A program made the translations under genes and the position numbers. From CAYOWK01 sp964407665 (GTDB taxonomy: Bacteria; Pseudomonadota; Alphaproteobacteria; Caulobacterales; Hyphomonadaceae), in the NCBI GenBank assembly GCA_964407665.1, contig CAYOWK010000041.1, positions 1 through 36,235 on the forward strand: a DNA stretch of 36,235 bases. Reading direction: 5' to 3'. The notes beneath the pieces were generated by a model that saw only the letters and a program-made list of their open reading frames with translations, was not told the origin of the DNA and did no database searches. This document shows, in pieces, positions 1-8,867 of the stretch; position 1 is the stretch's first letter, and each line of letters starts with the position of its first letter.

Positions 1-470
1 GCGTTCAGCCATTGTGGGTCAGGTTTCTTGGCCCGGCCGTTCGGCCCGAATGCCCCGGCCGCGAACAGTACTGCCTCCGCCGGCTTCTCCCGGTCCATCC
101 GCACGCGCCTGGAGCACACGTGCAGGGCGACACGATCCACAGCGATGGGCGAGGTCAGCGCCGCATCGGCGATGGGTTCGTTCACCAGCAGGTTCGGCGC
201 CTCGACACCGCCCAGCACGATGCGGAATGCGTCGGTCATGCAGTCATAGCGGGACAGCTCCTTGCAGATGTCCTCGCGCGGTATGTCGAGGTTTGCGGAC
301 AGGTCGCGCAGGTAGCGCTCGCCGTCCTTGAACTTCACGCGCGGATCCACCGACGCGACTGGAGCTGCATCATTCGCAGCGAACTGCGGAGGGGCCGGCT
401 CCGGCGCAGTGGTGCAGGCGGCGCCGAGGGCGGCGATAGCCGCAAGTCCTGAGATCATCCGTCTGGTCAT
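1..470 (-). CDS. Putative lipoprotein, C-terminus cut off by window edge
   Basis: I do not recognise the family. The visible part is about 156 residues, starting MTRRMISGLAAIAALGAAC, with a lipobox-like LGAAC near residues 15-19, so the protein is probably an outer- or inner-membrane lipoprotein. The mature part contains three more cysteines and no obvious domain. An AGGAGG ribosome site overlaps the stop codon of the cytochrome gene just upstream; two adjacent ATGs (473 and 470) follow it, and 470 has the better spacing. The tight coupling suggests co-translation with the di-haem cytochrome and a shared envelope role, perhaps as a partner or chaperone of it; that role is inference. The frame runs off position 1, so the C-terminus is unknown. 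Confidence 0.72.
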   Translation of the reverse strand, partial: MTRRMISGLAAIAALGAACTTAPEPAPPQFAANDAAPVASVDPRVKFKDGERYLRDLSANLDIPREDICKELSRYDCMTDAFRIVLGGVEAPNLLVNEPIADAALTSPIAVDRVALHVCSRRVRMDREKPAEAVLFAAGAFGPNGRAKKPDPQWLN

Positions 471-479
471 CATGCCCTC

Positions 480-1976
480 CTACGGCCGGCCATAGGCGTT
501 GGTCAGCACAAGATCGTGCAGCATTTTCTCGACACGGTAGTTGTAGGTCGTCGGCGACTTCAGACCGCGCCACAGGCGTGTGAACTCCGCCTGGTCGTTC
601 ACGTCCGGCTCGCGCCCGACGAGGACCTTCCAGTAGTCGCCGGTGACCTTGATGGCGAAGGCGTCGCTGTTTGCAGCCACTTTGCCCCATTCCAGCAGGT
701 CCGCGACTTCCTGTCCGAGGATCATCCCGCTGGGCGGGGCCTCCGCAACGCGCGGACCGTCGACCCGGATGTAGTCCTTCAGCCGGTTGTCGTTGTACGA
801 GTAGCCGCCGCTGATGCCGTTGTAGCGCGTGAACGGGTAGGACAGGGGGTCGAGCGTCGCGTGGCAGACGGCGCACTCAGGGGCGCTGACGCCTTTGACG
901 TCATAGTCCTTGGGTTCGTGAGGAACAGTGTTCAGCCCCTGCATCTTTGCGATGTCGAAGCCCAGATAGGACCGGTAGGCCTGAGCCGCCGTGGTGCGCG
1001 GGATCGACGTGAACATCGTGTTCACGGCGCCGAACCAGCGGGTCGAGATCATGCCGACGCGCTTGTCCTTAGGGACCGGCTGCATCGTGCCGCGCGGGCG
1101 CTTCGCCAGCTCTTCCTCGCTGATCTGTTCCAGTTTCGCCGGGCCCGTCCGCTTGACGAAGTACTGCGCCAGCAACAGGTCGCGAACGTCGTGGTCGTCG
1201 CTGTTGGCCCAGGTGAACAGATTGTAGTCGTCGTCGTAATCCCCCAGCGGGACCGGGCCGGGGTCCTCGCCCGACTTCACCGCGTGGGCGGGCCGGATCT
1301 TGGCGTTGGCGATGTTCCAGACCACGCCATCCTTGCCGAGCCAGTAGGGCGAATCGAGACACGTATCGAGCGCCGCGCTGATGCGCGCGAGCTTCGTCTT
1401 CTCGTCCGTGATCGTGCGGAAGCCGTCCATGTCGGCGCGCGTCGGCGAGCGCCCGCAGAAGTCCATATGGACCTTCCGGAATGCATAGGCCGCGTCGTAC
1501 GTGCATACGTTCCACTTCGCGCCAGACGCCCGCGAGGCGTCGTCTGCGGCGCAGGCCAGCGCTTTTGGAACGCTGTTGGCGTCGGCCGTCTGGGTGCCAG
1601 CCATGATCTCGACCATGTTGGAGAAGCCATCCGTATCTGCGTCGAGATCCTCGACAGCCTTCAGCGCGGCCGGCAGGCTCTTCAGGAAGGTCTCGTCGCT
1701 CAGCGGGCGCGGAGCTCCGGGCGCAATCCTCTCGGACAGCTGCATGCCGAAGGCGTTCCGGGCCGGCGGCGTGGTGTGGCAGGTCGCACATTCAGCGAAC
1801 CCGGTGTTGCAGGCCTTGGCGTCCGGGTAGGTATGGCAGAAAGCCATCGGAGCAGGCGGCTTGGCGGATGCCTGCTGGTTCAATGGCGCGCCGGGGGCGA
1901 GGGCCACAGCGCCAACGGCTGCGGCGGAGACGCCAAGCGCCAGGAGGGCGCGGGCGCGAGTGCGGATCCGGTTCAT
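480..1976 (-). CDS. Exported di-haem c-type cytochrome
   Basis: A 498-residue protein with an N-terminal signal sequence (Arg-rich start, hydrophobic residues about 10-30) and two CxxCH haem-c attachment motifs, CATCH at residues 63-67 and CAVCH at 368-372. It should therefore act in the periplasm as an electron carrier or redox enzyme. A Ca-binding-like stretch (DLDADTDGFSN) follows the first haem, as in thrombospondin type-3-like repeats. The second haem, followed by LDPLSYPF and a C-terminal tail with GREPD and LVLTNAY, recalls the DUF1592/DUF1588/DUF1585 cytochromes of planctomycetes and other Gram-negatives; that resemblance is from memory and not tested. The start at 1976 is preceded by GGAAGG seven bases upstream; longer in-frame starts would put untypical residues before the signal peptide. 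It is followed almost directly by a lipoprotein gene. Confidence 0.85.
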   Translation of the reverse strand: MNRIRTRARALLALGVSAAAVGAVALAPGAPLNQQASAKPPAPMAFCHTYPDAKACNTGFAECATCHTTPPARNAFGMQLSERIAPGAPRPLSDETFLKSLPAALKAVEDLDADTDGFSNMVEIMAGTQTADANSVPKALACAADDASRASGAKWNVCTYDAAYAFRKVHMDFCGRSPTRADMDGFRTITDEKTKLARISAALDTCLDSPYWLGKDGVVWNIANAKIRPAHAVKSGEDPGPVPLGDYDDDYNLFTWANSDDHDVRDLLLAQYFVKRTGPAKLEQISEEELAKRPRGTMQPVPKDKRVGMISTRWFGAVNTMFTSIPRTTAAQAYRSYLGFDIAKMQGLNTVPHEPKDYDVKGVSAPECAVCHATLDPLSYPFTRYNGISGGYSYNDNRLKDYIRVDGPRVAEAPPSGMILGQEVADLLEWGKVAANSDAFAIKVTGDYWKVLVGREPDVNDQAEFTRLWRGLKSPTTYNYRVEKMLHDLVLTNAYGRP

Positions 1977-2340
1977 GCCAGCCAGCCTTCCGTTGGAGTT
2001 GTCCACTTCATGGTGACTCGATCCTCCTGTGGTCTCTTCTCGCCGGGATCGTATTTTCTGAGGCGCCGAACCCGCGCTCGATCCTGGCCCGGCCGTAAAG
2101 ACCCTACGGAGACACGGGAATAGCTGCGGGGCTTGATCCAGGTCAGATGTCGAGATCGAGTTTCCGTGAACAGACGGTGAGCGATCCGCAGCACGAACGG
2201 CCGGCAAGCGACCCTCAGCCGCCGTTGAAGAAGCTCATCAGGTTGTTGATCTATCTGGCGCCGGCGCCGCCCCGGCTTGAAGTCTGCCGTGCCGGTGACT
2301 TCGGGAACCGGCCAGTCGCGATCTTCAAGCGCACCGATCC

Positions 2341-2390
2341 AGCGCGCTCCAGCACGCTCCAGCACGCTCCAGCACGCTCCAGCACGCTGC
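2341..2390. repeat. Five-copy 10-base tandem repeat (AGCACGCTCC)
   Basis: Five consecutive copies of AGCACGCTCC are visible; the first has G for A at position 4 and the last ends GC for CC. The period of 10 is close to one DNA helical turn and is not a multiple of three, so it is unlikely to encode a protein repeat. It lies between two minus-strand genes. Confidence 0.9.
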
Positions 2391-2594
2391 TGAGGGCGAA
2401 GGATGTCTCGATCAGCGCAATCTGGCCGCTGCCAGACCTCAAGCCGTTCCTTCGAACGTTCATGCAGCGCGGGCCGCACCGAACGATCTCGACACGGGCT
2501 GTCTCCGTGCACCACAGGCGGATCCGTCCGCACAGAGGGAGGCCGCGGCCATCGAAGACGACCCATGCGCCTGCATCGCCCGCCTGCCGGTCGT

Positions 2595-2633
2595 GACGGC
2601 CCACCCCCGCGAGACGATTGGGGTGGGTCCGTC
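2595..2633 (-). terminator. Hairpin after TonB receptor gene, possible terminator
   Basis: The arms GACGGCCCACCCC (2595-2607) and GGGGTGGGTCCGTC (2620-2633) pair over 13 base pairs with one bulged base, around a 12-base loop. The hairpin begins about 15 bases past the receptor stop codon on the minus strand. There is no T tract behind it, so it may terminate only with help or may protect the mRNA 3' end. Confidence 0.55.
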
Positions 2634-2648
2634 ATCGGCTCCGCAGGG

Positions 2649-5600
2649 TCAGAAGCGCTTGCGCACGTCGATGTAGACCTGCCGGCCGCGGATATTGTGA
2701 TAGCCGGCGTCGTAGCCGTTGGTCTCGTCGGCCAGCGGCGGATCCTCATCGAACACGTTGTTGGAGCCAAGGCGCAGGCGGAGTCCGTCGAGCGGGCCGG
2801 AGCTATCGACATCGTACTGAAGGTACACGTTCGAACTCATCCACTCTTCGACGATGAAGGGATTGCCGTTGGGGTCCAGTCCGACGCCCGTGTCGATGAA
2901 TTCGCCGGTGTATTCGGTGCGGAAGCCCGCGCCGAAGCCGCTGTCGTGGCGCCAGGTGAGGTTGACGCCCCAGCGCCATTCGGGTTGGCCATCCTGCAGG
3001 ATGATGCTGCCCTCCTGCGACACCGCGATCTCGTCGGCGATCACGCCGGCGTCGACCGCATCGCGAATCTTTTGGGAGTCCGGCGACAGGCCGATGAAGT
3101 ACTTCTCCAGCTTCGTTGCATTGAGGCGCAGGCCGAAGTCACCGACCGGGGTGTTGTCCAGATCGTAATAGAGCGCGAAGTCGATACCCTCGACGTCGAT
3201 GGTTTCATTGTTGTCATAGGTATCGCGGATGAACAGGATTTCGCCCGCCGGATCGATGCCAGTCCCGGCGAAAAACGCGATCTGGTCCGCGTTTGCGGTG
3301 TCCCGCACAACGTTGGGGTTGGAGGAGCCCTGCACCCGCAGGAGATAGTCGAGGTTGACGTGGTTCTCCGCGCCAAACACGCCGACAACGTTCTCGCGGC
3401 GGATGTCCCAGTAATCGACCGTGACGGTCAGCGGGTTGAGGAAACTCATGAAGCCGCTGAGCCCGCGCGGCTCGAACACGACGCCATAGGTTACGTTGGT
3501 GTCGTCCTCCGGACCGATGTCCTCGGCGACCGCGCGGCGCTCGGTCCGGCCTTCCGTGTAACCCGTGCAGGCCGCAAAGTTGGCGAATGTGCGATTGCGG
3601 ACGCCAGCCTCGCAGAAGAGGGAGTCCTCACGGCTGTTCGAGCGGTCCACGCCTTCATTGATCACGATGAGGTTGGGGGCGCGGAAGCCCTCCGACCAGG
3701 CGCCGCGGACCTTCACGAAGTCGAACGGTTTCCAGGCCCCCGCGATACGCGGCTTCACGCCGCTGCTGCCGAAGTCCGAATAGTCCTCGATGCGGGCGGC
3801 CACCTGGAAGTCCAGCGTGTTCACCAGCGGGATGTTCATCTCCGGGCTCACGACCGGGATCGAAAACTCGGTGAAGGCGGCGTAGACGTTGCGCGAGCCG
3901 CTCGAGTCCGGCGTCGGGCTGGTGCCGTAGACGTCGGTCTGGCTGACTTCCCGCGTGACTGCGTCGGTGAAGGTGATGGTGCCGTCCAGGCGCGGATCGC
4001 GGTCTTCGCTGTAGCCCTCATAACGGGCCTCCACGCCGACGGCGAAACCAACATCGCCGCCCGGCAGGGAGAACAGGTCGTTCTTGGTCAGCTTGTAGTC
4101 GACCAGCGCGAGGTCGGTCTCGCTCTTGCGATACACGTCGATGAGGAACGGCGCGATGAGGTTCGCTGGGTTGGGCGTGCCGTCGCGGAGGGACGGGTTC
4201 GTCTGGTCGCCGCCGTTGAACAGGTTGTAGACGTTCGGCGTCTCGTTGAAGAGCGCCTGCTGGAAAAGGGTGCGGGAGACCGAGTTGTTCTCGACGTCCT
4301 CGGCGCTGGCCACGTTGTACAGGATGGCGCTGTCCCAGTTCCAGCCCGACGAGCCCAACTCGCCGCGTGCGCCGACGAGGGCGCGGATCTGTTCGTTGCG
4401 GACGTCGATGTCCCGGAAGCCGACATCGTCAAAGCGGTAGCGACCGGCGTCCGTGAAAACGGGCAGACCGGAAGCGGGCACGTTGGTGAGACCGGGCAGG
4501 CGGTTGGGGTTCGTCCGGCCGTCAGCGAAGGTAATCGGACCGAACGGGTTCCAGTAGTAGTTCGCCGGGATGGAGATCTCCGTCGCGCCGATTCCGTTGC
4601 GCGGTTCGTTGGTGGATTGCGTGTTGGCCAGATAGTAGCCGAGCTCGCCATACAGGCGGACGCCGTTGTCGAAATCATGATTCAGGAAGGCGAAGGCGTT
4701 GAAGCGCTCGCGGTCGGAGACGATCGAGCGTTCGGTAGCGCCGTCGTACCGAAGCGCTGCGTCCTGCGTGCCATCGTCAATGCAGAGACCCGGCACGGAC
4801 AATTGCGTCGCAGTCCCGCCCAGGCACCCCGGCAGGGTGGACGGCTGGAAGTGGAAGACGCCCGCCGTGCTCGTAAGGGCGGTGCCATTCTGCCGGACCC
4901 TTCCGGCGGTTGTGGTTCTCAGCGACCACTGGCCCCAGACGGATTGTGTCGCCCGGTTGTCGAACGAGTCGTCGCCCTGGAACGACGTTCCGACGAGGAA
5001 CGGCCGAAGGTCCTCGCTGCGCGCCAGATCGACCTCCTTGGACATAAGGCCATTGCGCAGCGAATACTCCGCCGAGAAGGTGATGTTGGTGCGCTTGTCG
5101 TTGAAGTTGCGGCCCGCCTTCAGGGTGAGCGTCTGCTCGTTGAGGCCGTTGCCAGTCGCTTCGAGGTGCCGGGCGCTGACGTCGAGACCGTCATAGTCGT
5201 CGTCGAGAATGGTGTTGAAGACGCCGGCGACCGCATCCGATCCATAGATGGCCGATGCGCCGTCATTCAGGACTTCCACCCGTGCGATGCCCGACACGGG
5301 CAGGGCGTTCACGTTGACCGTCGTGACCGGCGTCGACAGTTCCGCCTGCGTCGAGGGGTGGTTCACGAACCGGCGGCCGTTGAGCAGGACCAGCGAGCCG
5401 CTCGATCCAATGGAGCGCAGGTTGATCGAGGCGACGTCGCCGCGTGCGTCGTTGGATGTTGTGTTGTTGTCGTTCCGGAACGCAACGGATCCCTGGCCCG
5501 GTAGCGAGCGGATCAGATCCTCTCCATCGACCCCGCCGATGGCTGCAATGTCTTCTTCGCTGACGACCGTGACAGGCAGCGCCTCGTTGATCCGCGCCCC

Positions 5601-5738
5601 CTGGATGTTCGTGCCGGTGACGATGATGACCTCGGGCGGTGCGGCGGCCTGCGAGGCTTCCTGCGCCATGGCCGGAGCGGTCGCCACGGCCAGGACCGGC
5701 GCGGCGGACAGCATCAGGAGGTTCTTGAGGTTTTTCAT
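2649..5738 (-). CDS. TonB-dependent outer-membrane receptor
   Basis: A 1029-residue outer-membrane active transporter. Residues 1-25 form a signal peptide ending APAMA|Q. A plug domain follows at about 40-190, with the family-typical strings LVLLNGRRFV and RVEVLNDGASAIYGSDAVAG. The rest is a large 22-strand-type beta-barrel with many Tyr/Asn/Asp-rich strands, and it ends in GRQVYIDVRKRF, with the terminal Phe expected for outer-membrane insertion. VIIVTGTNI just before the plug is the likely TonB-box region. The length and style match the large receptors numerous in Caulobacterales and relatives. The substrate cannot be read from sequence. The start at 5738 gives a clean signal peptide and has GGAG upstream; a longer in-frame start at 5849 would add 37 residues before it. 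Neighbours (exported lyase, esterase-like lipoprotein) hint at uptake of an organic compound, by inference. Confidence 0.95.
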   Translation of the reverse strand: MKNLKNLLMLSAAPVLAVATAPAMAQEASQAAAPPEVIIVTGTNIQGARINEALPVTVVSEEDIAAIGGVDGEDLIRSLPGQGSVAFRNDNNTTSNDARGDVASINLRSIGSSGSLVLLNGRRFVNHPSTQAELSTPVTTVNVNALPVSGIARVEVLNDGASAIYGSDAVAGVFNTILDDDYDGLDVSARHLEATGNGLNEQTLTLKAGRNFNDKRTNITFSAEYSLRNGLMSKEVDLARSEDLRPFLVGTSFQGDDSFDNRATQSVWGQWSLRTTTAGRVRQNGTALTSTAGVFHFQPSTLPGCLGGTATQLSVPGLCIDDGTQDAALRYDGATERSIVSDRERFNAFAFLNHDFDNGVRLYGELGYYLANTQSTNEPRNGIGATEISIPANYYWNPFGPITFADGRTNPNRLPGLTNVPASGLPVFTDAGRYRFDDVGFRDIDVRNEQIRALVGARGELGSSGWNWDSAILYNVASAEDVENNSVSRTLFQQALFNETPNVYNLFNGGDQTNPSLRDGTPNPANLIAPFLIDVYRKSETDLALVDYKLTKNDLFSLPGGDVGFAVGVEARYEGYSEDRDPRLDGTITFTDAVTREVSQTDVYGTSPTPDSSGSRNVYAAFTEFSIPVVSPEMNIPLVNTLDFQVAARIEDYSDFGSSGVKPRIAGAWKPFDFVKVRGAWSEGFRAPNLIVINEGVDRSNSREDSLFCEAGVRNRTFANFAACTGYTEGRTERRAVAEDIGPEDDTNVTYGVVFEPRGLSGFMSFLNPLTVTVDYWDIRRENVVGVFGAENHVNLDYLLRVQGSSNPNVVRDTANADQIAFFAGTGIDPAGEILFIRDTYDNNETIDVEGIDFALYYDLDNTPVGDFGLRLNATKLEKYFIGLSPDSQKIRDAVDAGVIADEIAVSQEGSIILQDGQPEWRWGVNLTWRHDSGFGAGFRTEYTGEFIDTGVGLDPNGNPFIVEEWMSSNVYLQYDVDSSGPLDGLRLRLGSNNVFDEDPPLADETNGYDAGYHNIRGRQVYIDVRKRF

Positions 5739-6042
5739 TTTTATTGTCTCCGCCCTGTTGAAACCCGCAGCGCTGATCGCGGTCGGGGCATTATTCTGCT
5801 GGAAGAGCGTTGCAGCTATCCTGTGGATGCGACCGAACTCACTCAACAAGTGAAACGGCGCTTACAGCGAAAGCTGACCAATAGACGCCCGCCCTTATAG
5901 CCAAAAATCTAAGTTAGAATTCCCGGCCCTTGTCCACCTCAAACTACCCCCGCTCCCTTCTTCATGAAGGGAGTGTGACCAGCTTGCGTCACTGTTTGCG
6001 CGGGGGCGTTTCATTGCCCCAAGGAAAGCCCGGTCTGTCCGG
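5739..6042. other. Intergenic region upstream of TonB receptor
   Basis: A 304-base stretch, more AT-rich at 5890-5930, with no convincing gene. It should hold the receptor promoter and the 3' end of the lyase transcript, both minus strand. Visible structure: a perfect 8-base inverted repeat CTCCCTTC/GAAGGGAG at 5953-5973 with a 5-base spacer, and an 11-base palindrome TCTAAGTTAGA at 5908-5918. Either could be an operator; the former could also end the lyase transcript, though no T run follows. Confidence 0.5.
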
Positions 6043-7455
6043 CTACGGCCTCGCCGCTGCGCCAGTTTTTGTCCGTCGCGCGGCCTCGATTGAGGCGACC
6101 GTCCGGTCGACCTGTTCAGCCGCCAGCCCGAGATAGGTTGTCGGATCGAGCAGCCGGTCCAGATCGTCCTTGAGCAGCGGGCTGATCACGGGGTCGGCCA
6201 GGAGCGCATCCCGGAACGTGCCGCCGCCCTCCGTCGTAGCCGCCGTCGCAAGGCGGATGTGCTCCTCGGCAAGCTCGCGACCGATGTCCTCGGACAGGTG
6301 AAGCACGATCCGCTGCGACATGATGAGGCCGCCGGTGCGGTCGAGATTGGCCCGCATCTGCGCCTTGCGGACATCGAGGCGCCCGAGGAGGTCGGCCGTA
6401 TCGGACAACATGTCCGAGGCTGCGATGGAAATCTCCTCCACAACCTCGTTGGGCCGGGACGTGTTGTCTCGCTCGAACGCGTTCACCACGTCGTCCAGCA
6501 GGACTTCGGCCAGCCGCGGGATGGTGCGGCCGTGATGGATCAGGGCTTCCGAGAGGCTGGGATTGGTCTTCTGGGGCATGGTGCTGCTGCCGACCACCGT
6601 TGCGGAAAGAACTTCGGCCACCTCGTCGATGTCGGTCATCTGGAGACGGAAGATTTCATCTCCGATCGCGGCGTTGGTCTTCGCGATCAGGGCGAGCGTG
6701 AGAGCGTACTCGGCATAGACGTCGCGGGCGCCGTGCCAGTCCGCCGGACCGGGCTCTTTCAGCCCAAGCGATTTCGCCACGCGTTGCTCGATCTGGACGC
6801 CTTTCGCGCCGAGGCCCAGATGGGTGCCAACCGCGCCCTTGAGAACGCCGAGCCGCTCGAGCCGGTCCTGCACGTCCTCCAGCCGTTCGATATTGCGCCG
6901 GTTGACGGCGGCCCAGACCGCGACCTTCTTGCCGAACGTGATCGGCAGGGCGTGCTGGCCCAGCGTGCGCCCGATCATGGGCGTGTCACGGTGTTCCCGG
7001 GCCAGCGCGATCAGCTGGTCTTCGATGGCGAGCATCTGCGTGATCATGCGCCGGATGGAGTCCCGGACTTGCAGGGTAAGCACTGTGTCGTACACGTCCA
7101 CTGTGGTGACCCCGAAATGGACATGGTCGGCGGCGTCTTTCGACATCGACCGCTTCCACACATTCAGGATCGCGACCATTCGATGCCGCACCTTCGAATA
7201 TTCCTTGCGGATCTCGCCGGCCGGGGCGTAACGAATATCGGCCTTCGCCACGATCTCCTGCGCCGCCGCTGCCGGGATGACGCCTTCGGCCGCCTGCGCG
7301 GTTGCGATGGCCGCTTCCACCTTCAGAACAAGCTGGTTCTGAGTCTCGGGCTCGAAGAGGTCTTCAACCGTTTTTGGCGGCGTGGCCTGCGCATGGGCGT
7401 TTGCGCCCATGAGGAGCGCGGTCACGGTCGCCATAAGGGTGAGCAGATGTCTCAT
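6043..7455 (-). CDS. Exported fumarase/aspartase-superfamily lyase
   Basis: A 470-residue enzyme with a signal peptide (MRHLLTLMATVTALLMGANA, cleavage near AHA|QA), so periplasmic. The superfamily signature GSSTMPQKTNPSLSE, containing the catalytic Ser loop, is intact. HFGVTTVDVYDT matches the first conserved region (H-x-G-x-T-[ST]-x-D) of the adenylosuccinate lyase/PcaB branch. In the second conserved region GRTLGQHALPITFG, a Leu stands where adenylosuccinate lyase has the catalytic His of GRTHG; PcaB-type cycloisomerases also lack that His. I therefore favour a PcaB-like or novel beta-elimination or cycloisomerisation reaction on a dicarboxylate over purine synthesis. An earlier ATG at 7506 overlaps the stop of the upstream hydrolase gene; 7455 gives the better signal peptide and has AGG upstream. 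Likely an operon with the hydrolase. Confidence 0.88.
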   Translation of the reverse strand: MRHLLTLMATVTALLMGANAHAQATPPKTVEDLFEPETQNQLVLKVEAAIATAQAAEGVIPAAAAQEIVAKADIRYAPAGEIRKEYSKVRHRMVAILNVWKRSMSKDAADHVHFGVTTVDVYDTVLTLQVRDSIRRMITQMLAIEDQLIALAREHRDTPMIGRTLGQHALPITFGKKVAVWAAVNRRNIERLEDVQDRLERLGVLKGAVGTHLGLGAKGVQIEQRVAKSLGLKEPGPADWHGARDVYAEYALTLALIAKTNAAIGDEIFRLQMTDIDEVAEVLSATVVGSSTMPQKTNPSLSEALIHHGRTIPRLAEVLLDDVVNAFERDNTSRPNEVVEEISIAASDMLSDTADLLGRLDVRKAQMRANLDRTGGLIMSQRIVLHLSEDIGRELAEEHIRLATAATTEGGGTFRDALLADPVISPLLKDDLDRLLDPTTYLGLAAEQVDRTVASIEAARRTKTGAAARP

Positions 7456-7498
7456 CGTGCCTGTCGCCTCAACCAAACCCTGTCTGTCGGTGACAGGC

Positions 7499-8494
7499 CT
7501 AATCATTCAAGTCGCGGTTGCGGACCAGAGCCGCAGCTGCGGGCGCCATCAGCGCATTGCTGTGGTGCGCCCCGGGCACGGTGACCTGCCGCCAGCCGAA
7601 GCCGACGCCGGCTGCAGCAGCCCCGTCCCGGCCTGCCTCGAAGAAGGCGCGCCCCCGCGCAAAACGATGCGGCCCCTGCGCCATCGCCTCCGGGGTCTGC
7701 CGCAGGTTCGGATCCGTTTCATCGGTGTCCCGGTCGCCAAGCAGAACGACGAGGTCGCGCTGCAGGGCGAGCTTCAGCTGATCCGGGGGCACGGTCGATC
7801 CGGCAAGACCATAGGGAAACGCCGTCCCGAAATCCGGCATCGTGTACCAGCCCGCATTCGCAACAATGAAAAGGTCCGCCCGCGTGTCCGGCTTGAAGTA
7901 AGCATAGCGGTGGACGAACTGGGCGCCGGCGGAATGTCCGTAAAGCGCATAGGACTGCTGCGCGCCGCCTATGCGTTTGATCGCCGCCCCGAAAATCAGG
8001 TCGATCGCGGAGAACGACCATTTGTCCTCGTTCTTTCGCGCCCCCGAATTGCCCTCAAAGATGTTTCCGAGGTTGTAGCCGGCGGCCCTGGGAAAGTCGG
8101 CATCTGAAAAGGTTGGGGCGAGAATGATCAGGCCGTGATCGCGCGCGGCCTTGATCCACTCGTCGCGGTAGCGGTCCCCGTCTCGGTCCACGCCATGCAT
8201 CACAACGACGACCGGAAGTCCTTCGAGGTTCTTGCCCTCGGGCAGGTATGTCCAGACCGTGATGGGAGGCCCGGACCAGTCACGAAAGACGAACTGTCCC
8301 GCGCCCCGAGGCAACGCGCCTGTCGCGACTGATCGCCCGGCGTCGACGTCCCCAACAGACTGGCACGCGCCGAGCAGGACAGCCCAGAGCCCCACCCCGA
8401 CGAGCTTTGCCAGATCCAGCAGAAGCCGGTGGAGGGTGTTGCCCAAGGCCACGCTTGCCGTGCAGCCACCGTTGAAATGCGATTGCACGATCAT
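7499..8494 (-). CDS. Alpha/beta hydrolase, lipoprotein-like
   Basis: An esterase/depolymerase-type serine hydrolase of about 331 residues. The nucleophile elbow GHSAG, an acid candidate in GDRDTDE and the C-terminal GAHHSN histidine form a plausible catalytic triad; VVVMHGVDRDGDRY supplies the oxyanion-hole HG. The overall look is that of secreted LpqC/PHB-depolymerase-like esterases. A hydrophobic segment ending LWAVLLGACQS is a lipobox, so the enzyme is probably membrane-anchored and faces the periplasm. The start is uncertain: ATG at 8494 puts the Cys near residue 44, which is long; an internal GTG would make a more normal signal, and ATG 8518 is also possible. Its stop overlaps an ATG of the lyase frame, arguing for an operon. 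Between this gene and tRNA-Thr (8495-8791) I see no other gene. Confidence 0.85.
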   Translation of the reverse strand: MIVQSHFNGGCTASVALGNTLHRLLLDLAKLVGVGLWAVLLGACQSVGDVDAGRSVATGALPRGAGQFVFRDWSGPPITVWTYLPEGKNLEGLPVVVVMHGVDRDGDRYRDEWIKAARDHGLIILAPTFSDADFPRAAGYNLGNIFEGNSGARKNEDKWSFSAIDLIFGAAIKRIGGAQQSYALYGHSAGAQFVHRYAYFKPDTRADLFIVANAGWYTMPDFGTAFPYGLAGSTVPPDQLKLALQRDLVVLLGDRDTDETDPNLRQTPEAMAQGPHRFARGRAFFEAGRDGAAAAGVGFGWRQVTVPGAHHSNALMAPAAAALVRNRDLND

Positions 8495-8791
8495 CTTCAG
8501 ATCTCGGCCGGATGACATGAACCGCACCGGTAACCCCGGAGGCTGATCGGTTCGGATCCGGCATCGATAGCCATTTGCTCGGTCAAAGCAAAGCAAGCGG
8601 CTCCGGCCTCGGCGGTCGGGAGCAGGTTTGTGACCCTCCGCCCTATGGCGCCCACGTGCTCTTCACCTGCGCGCGGCCGCCGAACGGTCCTAAGCCAGCG
8701 TCGGCGTCTCCAGGCGTTTCGATGCGCGGATGCAAGTCCCGGCTCCTGAACGCGGGCAGGCACTCAGCTGCAACTAACCGATTGATTTATA

Positions 8792-8867
8792 TGGTGCCGG
8801 CTCCCGGGATCGAACCGAGGACCTCATGATTACAAATCAAGTGCTCTACCAACTGAGCTAAGCCGGC
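8792..8867 (-). tRNA. tRNA-Thr (anticodon TGT)
   Basis: A 76-base cloverleaf on the minus strand: acceptor stem GCCGGCT/AGCCGGC, D stem GCTC/GAGC, anticodon loop TTTGTAA with anticodon TGT, T arm with GGTTCGATCCC, and an encoded CCA end. The anticodon stem CTTGA/TCATG has one T-T mismatch at positions 28-42. It closely resembles the E. coli tRNA-Thr(UGU) layout. Confidence 0.96.

Larger units (their letters stand above)
1977..2648. other. Intergenic region between TonB receptor and cytochrome genes
   Basis: About 670 bases without a convincing gene. Frames open on both strands here have arginine/proline-rich compositions typical of shadow translation in GC-rich DNA and no recognisable motif. 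The region holds a hairpin just after the receptor stop (2595-2633), a 10-base tandem repeat (2341-2390) and presumably the promoter of the minus-strand cytochrome gene. No clear -35/-10 pair stands out. Confidence 0.6.

Noticed and set aside
516..2123. Long plus-strand open frame (535 codons) opposite the cytochrome gene
   Set aside because: Arg/Val/Asp-rich shadow translation; the minus strand has haem motifs, signal peptide and ribosome site.
2403..5504. Plus-strand open frame of about 1030 codons opposite the TonB receptor
   Set aside because: Antisense frame kept open by GC-rich codon use; composition is mirror-like and has no motif, while the receptor has plug, barrel and terminal Phe.
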